Below, one piece after another: positions 1-5,823 of a stretch of 21,636 bases of DNA. The stretch covers positions 1 through 21,636 of the forward strand of contig DATKKS010000041.1 of NCBI GenBank assembly GCA_035542815.1, read 5' to 3'. Each line of letters begins with the position of its first letter. The stretch's first letter is position 1. The stretch is from JACRLI01 sp035542815 (GTDB taxonomy: Bacteria > Eisenbacteria > RBG-16-71-46 > JACRLI01). The notes beneath the pieces were generated by a model, which was not told the DNA's origin, did no database searches, and saw only the letters and a program-made list of their open reading frames with translations. The translations under genes and the position numbers were made by a program.

Positions 1-525
1 CTCCACCATGAGCTGGTGCAGCGCCCGGGCCGCCTGGGCGCCGGAGTCCGCCACATACACGCCCTTGCCGCCCGCCAGGCCGTCGGCCTTGACCACGCAC
101 GGACCGCTGGCCTGGGTGACGTAGCTCAGGGCGTGGGGGTAGCTCTCGAAGACCCGGAAGTCGGCGGTGGGGATGCGGTGGCGCCGCAGGAACTCCTTGG
201 CGCGCGCCTTGCTGCCCTCGAGCCGCGCCCCGGCCGCGCCTGGCCCGAAGCACGCCACGCCCGCGCCGCGCAGGGCGTCGGCCGCCCCGGCCACCAGCGG
301 AGCCTCGGGGCCGATCACCACCAGGTCCGCCCGGGCCTCACGCGCCAGGGCCACCAGCGCGTCGGGCGAGGCCTCGGGCAGCGCCACGCAGCGGGCGCGG
401 CGGGCCAGCCCGGCGTTGCCCGGGGCCGCCACCAGCTCCACCCGCCCGGGGCCGCGCAGCAGCGCCTCGCCCAGCGCGTGCTCGCGCCCCCCGCCGCCCA
501 CCAGCAACACCCGCGTGGTTCCCAC
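1..525 (-). CDS. purD: Phosphoribosylamine--glycine ligase (GAR synthetase), N-terminal part, cut by window edge
   Basis: Makes glycinamide ribonucleotide from phosphoribosylamine, glycine and ATP, the second step of de novo purine synthesis, in the cytoplasm. Only the first 175 codons are present; the gene runs off the left edge. The N-domain opens with a GGGGREHAL motif (residues 10-18), followed by PGNAG, IGPEAPLVAG (the substrate-binding N-domain signature) and FGP...LEGSKARAKEF, which leads into the ATP-grasp domain. The ATP-grasp segment VVKADGLAGGKGV lies near the end of the visible part. The start is taken as GTG (complement of 523-525), which has a GGGGAG Shine-Dalgarno just upstream and puts the nucleotide-binding strand at the usual distance from the N-terminus. 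No in-frame ATG is nearby. The gene is separated from the upstream peroxiredoxin gene by a terminator, so it should have its own promoter in 526-598, but I could not recognise one there. Family assignment is secure. Confidence 0.95.
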   Translation of the reverse strand, partial: MGTTRVLLVGGGGREHALGEALLRGPGRVELVAAPGNAGLARRARCVALPEASPDALVALAREARADLVVIGPEAPLVAGAADALRGAGVACFGPGAAGARLEGSKARAKEFLRRHRIPTADFRVFESYPHALSYVTQASGPCVVKADGLAGGKGVYVADSGAQAARALHQLMVE

Positions 526-533
526 GGCTCCCC
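526..533 (-). promoter_or_regulatory. Shine-Dalgarno of purD
   Basis: On the minus strand GGGGAG (533-528) precedes the GTG start by two bases, inside a longer purine run (538-528). It supports GTG as the purD start. The spacing is short, so the functional pairing may use the upstream part of the run. Confidence 0.55.
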
Positions 534-598
534 TTCCCTGCCTACGCCAGACCCGGAGGGCCCGCCCACGGGACCGCCCCGGCCCGCCGGGCCGCCCC

Positions 599-647
599 AA
601 AAAAGCCAGCCGGAGCGCCCGCCCGATGGCGGCGGGCCTCCGGCTGG
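599..647 (-). terminator. Rho-independent terminator of the peroxiredoxin gene
   Basis: Read on the minus strand, CCAGCCGGAG (647-638) pairs perfectly with CTCCGGCTGG (615-606). Inside this a second 7-bp stem, GCCCGCC with GGCGGGC, closes a 7-base loop; one unpaired G separates the two stem blocks. The hairpin is followed at once by C and six Ts (604-599). It begins 20 bases beyond the TAG stop of the peroxiredoxin gene. This is a textbook intrinsic terminator and the clearest transcription end in the window. Confidence 0.93.
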
Positions 648-666
648 GATGCGGCTGCCGCGGGCG

Positions 667-1143
667 CTAGCTCAGCGACTGCAGCACCCGCAGCGCCTCG
701 TCGTGCGAAGGCACCTTGCCGATGTCGAACACGTGCCGGTAACGCAGGATGCCCTTCTTGTCCACGATCACCATCGCGCGCTCGGAGATGTTGTCCTTCT
801 CGCGCAGCATGCCGTACTGGCTCAGGACGGTGCGGTGGATGTCGGCCAGCAGCGGGAAGCTCAGCCCCAGGCTGCGGGCGAACGCGTCGTGCGACCAGCG
901 GCTGTCCACCGAGATCCCCAGGATCTGGGTGTCCAGCGCCTCAAAGCGCTGCTTTTCGCCCTCCAGGGCCGGCAGCTGGTTGCTGCACACCGGGGACCAG
1001 TCCAGCGGGTAGAACACCAGCATCACGTGCTTGCGGCCCCGGTAGTCCGAGAGCCGTACGGTCTCGCCGTTGGTAGCCGGGAGCTCGAAGTCCGGGGCGG
1101 GGCTGCCCACCTCGAGACCCTGCGACGTCGTTCTTCCCTCCAT
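667..1143 (-). CDS. Peroxiredoxin of the AhpC/TSA superfamily (BCP/AhpE-like), one-cysteine type
   Basis: A 158-residue thiol peroxidase that would reduce H2O2, organic hydroperoxides or peroxynitrite in the cytoplasm; there is no signal peptide. The thioredoxin-fold features are in order: GSPAPDFELP (residues 13-22), LSDYRGRKHVMLVFYPLDWSPVC with the peroxidatic Cys53 in the PxxxS/TxxC context, the ILGISVDS strand, FPLLAD, and the ERAMVIVDKKGILRY strand. Cys53 is the only cysteine in the protein. The resolving cysteine that many BCP/PrxQ enzymes carry five residues later is Pro58 here, so it must be recycled by an external thiol, as in one-Cys AhpE-type enzymes. The ATG start has GGAGG four bases upstream; an overlapping ATG at 1147 is in another frame. 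It sits alone between its own promoter and terminator. The exact subfamily (BCP versus AhpE) cannot be settled by eye. Confidence 0.92.
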   Translation of the reverse strand: MEGRTTSQGLEVGSPAPDFELPATNGETVRLSDYRGRKHVMLVFYPLDWSPVCSNQLPALEGEKQRFEALDTQILGISVDSRWSHDAFARSLGLSFPLLADIHRTVLSQYGMLREKDNISERAMVIVDKKGILRYRHVFDIGKVPSHDEALRVLQSLS

Positions 1144-1179
1144 GCATCCTCCAGGCGCTGAAATTCGGCGGCCCCGCCC

Positions 1180-1209
1180 AGCCTAGGGGCGGCCCGCGGA
1201 CTGTGTCAA
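1180..1209 (-). promoter_or_regulatory. Sigma70-like promoter for the peroxiredoxin gene
   Basis: On the minus strand a perfect -35 hexamer TTGACA (1209-1204) is followed by an 18-base spacer and TAGGCT (1185-1180) as the -10 element, matching TATAAT at the first two and the last base. The predicted start near 1173 leaves a 5' leader of about 30 bases before GGAGG and the ATG at 1143. The -35 lies 10 bases after the stop codon of the LarA-like gene, so the promoter separates the peroxiredoxin from the operon upstream. The -10 is GC-rich, so strength is uncertain. Confidence 0.65.
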
Positions 1210-1219
1210 CCCGACGGCC

Positions 1220-2539
1220 TCAGGCGACGGTGTGCTCCCCCACCACCGGCTCGCGCGGCGTGGGAACGCCCAGCAGCACCTTGGCCGGAGCCGGGACCAC
1301 GAAGCCGGGGGCGGCCTCCGGCACCTCCGCCGCCACCGCCGCCCACGCCGACTCCACCGTGGCATGCGGGCGCAGCCCCAGCCCGGCCACCTGCTCCTCC
1401 GGCAGCGCCGACACCAGGTGCACCTGGATCCGCTCGGTGATCTGCTTGAGCGCCAGCGCCACGTGCCCGTCCGGGTGGTACGCCTCGCGCAGCGCCGCCT
1501 CCACCGCCGCGGCGCTGCCGCGGGCCATCCACGCCTCCAGCTCGCTCGAGCCCAGGCCCGCGGCGCACTCGGCCAGGTACACCAGGTGCCCGCCGTCGCG
1601 CACGCAGCTCGCGGCCACCCCCAGCGGGCCGTGGGCGCGCACGAAATCGTGGTCCCGCACCGCGCCGCCGGCCGAGGCCACCGCCCAGGCGCGCGGCTCG
1701 TTCACCGGCACCCGGAGCTTCCCGCGCAGCCAGGTGCAGCCGTTCTCGAAGGCCCGCCGCCACTCGCCCGCCACCACCCGCACCATCCGGCCGTCCTCGT
1801 CCAGCACGGTGTGGACCAGGAAGTCCGGCTCCACCTTGTCGGCCGCCTCCACCGAGTCCTCGTACACCGGGTTGCCCTCCAGCTCCCCGGGCCGGCAATC
1901 GGGGTGGAAGCCCAGCACCGGCGGCTCGGCCAGCACCAAGCGCCGGTTGGCCAGCGCCGAGTCCTGGCCCGCCAGCCCCGGCAGCACCAGCGCCGGCCCG
2001 CCGAAGAAGCCGGTCGCCGCCTCCGGGTAGATGGATCCCGCCAGGATCAGCAGCTGGCCGGACTCCATGGTGCAGCGGTTGAGCCACAGGGGCGTGCCGC
2101 GCTCGGTCTCGCCCAGGTCGGTCAGCGCTTCGCGGTCCTCCGGGTCGTGCTGGCGGACCGTCACCCGGTTCCACACCTCCGGCCCGATCAGCCGCTCGGC
2201 CTCGTCGGCCTCCAGGCGCGAGCGCATCCCGCGCGCCACCAGGATCTCCACCTGGCGCAGGCCCACCCCGGAGTCCTGGAGCACGTCCAGCACCTGCAGC
2301 AGGACCACCGGGAGCCCCGCCGGCTGGGCCAGGTCGGGCACCACCAGCAGCACCTTGCGGGCGCCGGCCGCCAGGTCGCGCAGCCGGGGCGAGCCGGCCG
2401 GGGCGTCCAGCGCGTCGCGCACCGCCTGCGGGGGATCCAGCAGCGGCGTGAACGCCGGCGCCGCCAGCTGCGTGGCAGGCACCTCGCCCGGGGCGGTGAA
2501 AGTCACCGCGGTGTCGCCGTACTTCAGCCTCCAGCTCAT
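1220..2539 (-). CDS. LarA-family (DUF2088) protein lacking the nickel-pincer and catalytic residues
   Basis: About 439 residues. The LarA (lactate racemase) family uses a nickel-pincer nucleotide bound to Lys184 and His200, with His108 and His174 as acid-base residues (L. plantarum numbering). The fold signatures are visible (positions counted from the GTG at 2542): VPDLAQP (67-74, in place of DxTRP), QHDPED (131-136), LGETERGTP (143-151), TGFFGGPALVLPG (177-189) and RPGELEGNPVYED (217-229). Yet the aligned functional positions are all changed: GxHR reads GMRS, EPH reads YPE (E174), GGRK reads GGPA (A184), and NH reads NR (R200). It is therefore unlikely to be a standard racemase and its role is unknown. 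The reading frame is intact. It starts 9-12 bases after gatB, so it is probably co-transcribed with gatCAB. ATG at 2539 is preferred because AGGAG lies seven bases upstream; GTG at 2542 is the alternative. No larB, larC or larE is in the window. Confidence 0.8.
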   Translation of the reverse strand: MSWRLKYGDTAVTFTAPGEVPATQLAAPAFTPLLDPPQAVRDALDAPAGSPRLRDLAAGARKVLLVVPDLAQPAGLPVVLLQVLDVLQDSGVGLRQVEILVARGMRSRLEADEAERLIGPEVWNRVTVRQHDPEDREALTDLGETERGTPLWLNRCTMESGQLLILAGSIYPEAATGFFGGPALVLPGLAGQDSALANRRLVLAEPPVLGFHPDCRPGELEGNPVYEDSVEAADKVEPDFLVHTVLDEDGRMVRVVAGEWRRAFENGCTWLRGKLRVPVNEPRAWAVASAGGAVRDHDFVRAHGPLGVAASCVRDGGHLVYLAECAAGLGSSELEAWMARGSAAAVEAALREAYHPDGHVALALKQITERIQVHLVSALPEEQVAGLGLRPHATVESAWAAVAAEVPEAAPGFVVPAPAKVLLGVPTPREPVVGEHTVA

Positions 2540-2546
2540 CACCGCA

Positions 2547-2551
2547 CTCCT
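2547..2551 (-). promoter_or_regulatory. Shine-Dalgarno of the LarA-like gene
   Basis: AGGAG on the minus strand directly follows the gatB TAG stop. It lies seven bases from the ATG at 2539 and four from the GTG at 2542. The spacing favours ATG. The position suggests reinitiation or coupling by ribosomes finishing gatB. Confidence 0.6.
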
Positions 2552-4036
2552 CTAGTCGTGGGATCTCAAGGCGTCCAGCGCCCGCGCCAGGGCCTCGTGC
2601 ACCAAGGCCGGGTTGGCCCGCCCCTGCGTTTCCTTCATCACCATCCCCACCAGGAAGGTGAAGGACTTCTCCTTACCCTTGAGGTAGGATGCCACGGCAT
2701 CCCCATGCTGCGCCAGCGCTCGCTGCACCGCCGCCTCCAGCGCCCCCGGGTCGCTGACCTGCTGCAAACCCTGCTCCGCGACCAGCCGGCCCGCGGCCTT
2801 GCCGGTGGCCGCCATCTGCGCGAACACGTCCTTGGCCATCTTGCCCGAGAGGGTGCCGGCCTTGACCAGCCCGAGCAGCTCCGCCAGCCGCGCCGGCGGC
2901 ACCCGGAACTCCGAGAAGTCCTGCCGCTCCCGGGCCAGCGAGCCCAGCACCTCGGTCTGGATCCAGCTCGAGGCGGCGCGCGGCTCGGCCCCGGCCGCCA
3001 CCGCCGCCTCGAAGTAGTCGGCCAGCGGGCGGGTGGCGGTGAGCACCTGGGCGTCGTAGGGGCGCAGGACGTAGCGCTCCTGGAAGCGCGCCCGGCGGTC
3101 CCAGGGCAGCTCCGGCAGCGCCGCGCGGGTCCGCTCCAGCGCGCCGGCGGTCACCACCAGCGGCGGGAGGTCGGGCTCGGGGAAGTAGCGGTAGTCGTGG
3201 GCCTCCTCCTTGCTCCGCAGGACCGTCAGCCGGTCCGCCGCCGGGTCGTAGGCCAGGGTGTGCGAGCCGCGGTCCAGGTGGTGGGCCAGGTCGTGCTCGC
3301 CGGCGTCGCCGTCCCGGTCCTCGCCGGTGGCCAGGCGCACGTAGCACTCGATGGCGCGCTGCACGCTGCGGAACGAGTTCAGATTCTTGATCTCGAACTT
3401 CTCCCCCAGCTCGGTGGCGCCCGCCGGGCGCACCGAGACGTTCACGTCGCACCGCAGGCTGCCCTCCTCCATGTTGCAGTCGCACACCTCCAGGTACTCC
3501 AAGAGCTGCTTGAGCTGCACCAGGTAGGCGTGCGCCTCCTCGCCGGAGCGCATCTGCGGCTCGCTCACGATCTCGATCAGCGGCACCCCGGCGCGGTTGA
3601 AGTCCACCCACGAGGCCTGCGGGTCCAGGCCGCCCTCGGGGTGGATGAGCTTGCCGGCGTCCTCCTCCAGGTGGATGCGGGTGAGCCCGATGCGGCGGGC
3701 CCCGCCGCCGGCCTCGATCGGCAGCCCGCCCCCCTCGCAGAACGGCAGGTCGTACTGGGAGATCTGGTAGTTCTTCGGGTTGTCCGGGTAGAAGTAGTTC
3801 TTGCGCGCGAACACGCTGCGCTCGCGCACCCGCGCGCCCACCGCCAGCGCCACCCGGCCGGCCAGCTCCACCGCCTCGGCGTTGAGCACCGGAAGCGTGC
3901 CGGGCTGGCCGGTGCACACCGGGCACACCAGGGTGTTGGGCGGCTCGCCGTAGCGGTAGGCGCAGCCGCAGAACGCCTTGGTGCGGGTGCTCAGCTGGGC
4001 GTGCACCTCGAGGCCCACCACGGTCTCGAAGCTCAC
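2552..4036 (-). CDS. gatB: Aspartyl/glutamyl-tRNA amidotransferase subunit B
   Basis: The 494-residue tRNA-binding kinase subunit of GatCAB. It phosphorylates Glu-tRNA(Gln) or Asp-tRNA(Asn) and uses ammonia from GatA to make the correct amide. The N-terminal cradle domain begins with TVVGLEVHAQL. A zinc-type cysteine set follows (Cys23, Cys25, Cys38, Cys41, in FCGC...CPVC), then FYPDNPKNYQISQYDLP, HLEEDAGK, DFNRAGVPLIEIVSEP, the metal- and ATP-site segment EEGSLRCDVNVSVRP, and FEIKNLNSF. DYRYFPEPDLPP ends the catalytic part. The helical and YqeY-like tRNA-binding tail occupies roughly residues 345-490 (GTLSGKMAKDVFAQM). Length is normal for the family. The start is GTG at 4036, which overlaps the gatA stop as GTGA, so translation is coupled. 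Assignment is secure. Confidence 0.97.
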   Translation of the reverse strand: MSFETVVGLEVHAQLSTRTKAFCGCAYRYGEPPNTLVCPVCTGQPGTLPVLNAEAVELAGRVALAVGARVRERSVFARKNYFYPDNPKNYQISQYDLPFCEGGGLPIEAGGGARRIGLTRIHLEEDAGKLIHPEGGLDPQASWVDFNRAGVPLIEIVSEPQMRSGEEAHAYLVQLKQLLEYLEVCDCNMEEGSLRCDVNVSVRPAGATELGEKFEIKNLNSFRSVQRAIECYVRLATGEDRDGDAGEHDLAHHLDRGSHTLAYDPAADRLTVLRSKEEAHDYRYFPEPDLPPLVVTAGALERTRAALPELPWDRRARFQERYVLRPYDAQVLTATRPLADYFEAAVAAGAEPRAASSWIQTEVLGSLARERQDFSEFRVPPARLAELLGLVKAGTLSGKMAKDVFAQMAATGKAAGRLVAEQGLQQVSDPGALEAAVQRALAQHGDAVASYLKGKEKSFTFLVGMVMKETQGRANPALVHEALARALDALRSHD

Positions 4037-5493
4037 GCCGCGCCTCCCGCCGGCCGCGGCTCGCGCAGGTGGAACTCGGTCGCCTGCTGGTAGGCCTGGG
4101 CCACCCGCAGCACCTGGCCGTCCTCCCCCCAGCGCCCGATGAGCTGCAGCCCCAGCGGCAGCCCGGACGCGGTGAACCCGCACGGCACCGAGATCCCCGG
4201 TAGGCCGGCCAGGTTCACGGAGAGCGTGAACACGTCGCTCAGATACATGGCCAGCGGGTCCGCCACCCGCTCGCCCAGTCCAAAGGCCGGCGTAGGCGAG
4301 GTGGGGATGGCCACCACGTCCACCTCGCCGAAGGCGCGCTCGAAGTCGCGCCGGATGAGGGTGCGCACCTTGAGCGCCTTCAGGTAGTAGGCGTCGTAGT
4401 ACCCCGCGCTCAGGGCGTAGGTGCCGATCATGATGCGCCGGCGCACCTCGGCGCCGAAGCCGGCGCGGCGGGTGGCCTGGTACATGCCGCGGAGGTCCTG
4501 CGGGGCCAGGCGCAGCCCGTAGCGCACCGCGTCGTAGCGGGCCAGGTTGGAGGAGGCCTCCGCCGGGGCCACGATGTAGTAGGCCGACAGCGCGTACCCC
4601 GGGTCCATCAGCTCCACCGTGCGGCGGGCGGCCCCCAGCCGGCCCAGGGCGTCCACCGCCGCGTGGAAGGCGGCCTGCATCTCCGGGTCCAGCCCCTCGC
4701 GCAGCAGGTTCTCGGGCACCCCCACGCGCAGCCCCGCCACCCCCGCCCCCAGTTCGGCCGGGTCCATCGCCCAGGAAGTTGCCATGCAGGTGGAGTCCAG
4801 GGGGTCGGGGCCGGCGATCACCTGCAGCAGCAGCGCCACGTCCTCCACGCTGCGCCCGAAGGGGCTCACCTGGTCCAGCGACGAGGCGTACGCCACCAGC
4901 CCGTAGCGCGACACCCGGCCGTAGGTGGGCTTCATGCCGGTCACCCCGCACAGCGCCGCGGGCTGGCGCACGCTGCCGCCGGTGTCCGAGCCCAGCGCCA
5001 GCGGCACGACGCCCGCGGCCACCGCCGCGGCCGAGCCGCCGCTGGAGCCGCCGGGCACACGGTCCAGGTCCCACGGGTTGCGGGTGGGGCCGAAGGCCGA
5101 GTTCTCGGTGGACGAGCCCATGGCGAACTCGTCGAGGTTGGTCTTCCCCAGCACCAGGGCGCCGGCCTGCCGCAGCCGCGCCACCACCGTGGCGTCGAAC
5201 GGCGGGCGGTAGTGCTCGAGGATCTTCGAGCCGCAGGTGCACGGCAGCCCGGACAGGCACAGGTTGTCCTTGAGGGCCACCGGCACGCCCGCCAGCGGCC
5301 CCCAGGAGTCCCGCGGCTGCCGCTCCAGGCGGGCGGCCTCGGCCAGCAGCTCCTCCGCCGGGCGCAGGCTCAGGAACGCGTGCAGCCGGCCGTCCCAGGC
5401 GGCCACCTGGCGCAGCGCCTCCTCCGCCACCTGGGTGGGCCGGATCCGCCCGGCGCGCAGCCGGCGCGCCAGCTCCGCCGCGCCCGGGATCAC
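4033..5493 (-). CDS. gatA: Aspartyl/glutamyl-tRNA amidotransferase subunit A (amidase)
   Basis: The 486-residue glutaminase subunit of GatCAB, an amidase-signature enzyme that hydrolyses glutamine and channels ammonia to GatB. The Ser-cisSer-Lys triad is complete and at the exact family spacing: Lys75 in PVALKDN, Ser150 in PGGSSGGSAAA and Ser174 in GSDTGGSVRQPAA. KTNLDEFAMGSSTENSAFG and GMKPTYGRVSRYGLVAYASSLDQ are diagnostic of GatA rather than a generic amidase. The start is GTG at 5493, overlapping the gatC stop (GTGA); a GGTGG purine run lies just upstream. Its own stop overlaps the gatB start. The full length and intact triad indicate a working enzyme. The presence of GatCAB implies that Gln-tRNA, Asn-tRNA or both are made indirectly, but the window does not show which. 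Confidence 0.97.
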   Translation of the reverse strand: MIPGAAELARRLRAGRIRPTQVAEEALRQVAAWDGRLHAFLSLRPAEELLAEAARLERQPRDSWGPLAGVPVALKDNLCLSGLPCTCGSKILEHYRPPFDATVVARLRQAGALVLGKTNLDEFAMGSSTENSAFGPTRNPWDLDRVPGGSSGGSAAAVAAGVVPLALGSDTGGSVRQPAALCGVTGMKPTYGRVSRYGLVAYASSLDQVSPFGRSVEDVALLLQVIAGPDPLDSTCMATSWAMDPAELGAGVAGLRVGVPENLLREGLDPEMQAAFHAAVDALGRLGAARRTVELMDPGYALSAYYIVAPAEASSNLARYDAVRYGLRLAPQDLRGMYQATRRAGFGAEVRRRIMIGTYALSAGYYDAYYLKALKVRTLIRRDFERAFGEVDVVAIPTSPTPAFGLGERVADPLAMYLSDVFTLSVNLAGLPGISVPCGFTASGLPLGLQLIGRWGEDGQVLRVAQAYQQATEFHLREPRPAGGAA

Positions 5494-5777
5494 TCCACCA
5501 CCCGCGGCACCCGGAAGTGGCCCTCACGCACTTCGGGCGCGTTGGCCAGCACCTGGGCCGCCGACAGGCCGGGGCGCGGCTCGTCCCGGCGCAGCGGCAG
5601 GGCCTCCACCCCCACCGAGGCGGTGGGGGGCACCTCGGCGGTGTCCAGCTCGCGGAGCTTGTCCATGTACTCGAGGATCCGCCCCAGCTCGCCCAGGCAG
5701 GCCTGCACGTCGGCGTCGCTCACCTCCATGCGCGCCAGCTCGGCCACGTGGCGGATGTCCTCGGGGGTCAGCTTCAT
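5490..5777 (-). CDS. gatC: Aspartyl/glutamyl-tRNA amidotransferase subunit C
   Basis: The 95-residue scaffold subunit that wraps around the GatA-GatB interface. It shows the usual pattern: LTPEDIRHVAELARMEVSD at the N-terminus, a central helix ILEYMDKLRELDTAEVPPTA, then LRRDEPRPGLSAAQVLANAPEVREGHFRVPRVVE, matching the conserved LR.D......L..NAP....G.F.VP.V tail. The start ATG has GAGGA three bases upstream. It lies 46 bases after the pcrA-like stop, and its TGA overlaps the gatA GTG. Short, but every signature element is present, so confidence is high. Confidence 0.96.
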   Translation of the reverse strand: MKLTPEDIRHVAELARMEVSDADVQACLGELGRILEYMDKLRELDTAEVPPTASVGVEALPLRRDEPRPGLSAAQVLANAPEVREGHFRVPRVVE

Positions 5778-5823
5778 GGGTCCTCGGCGCCGCGCGGTCC
5801 GCGGGGCGGACTGCGGCGGCCTA

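Noticed and set aside
526..598. Possible promoter or riboswitch ahead of purD
   Set aside because: About 70 bases of almost pure G+C, with only a weak TAGGCA and no matching -35. It is too short for a known purine riboswitch, and no such structure was recognised.
1171..1200. GC-rich imperfect hairpin after the LarA-like gene as a possible terminator
   Set aside because: The stem has a two-base bulge, no T-tract follows, and it overlaps the predicted -10 element of the peroxiredoxin promoter.
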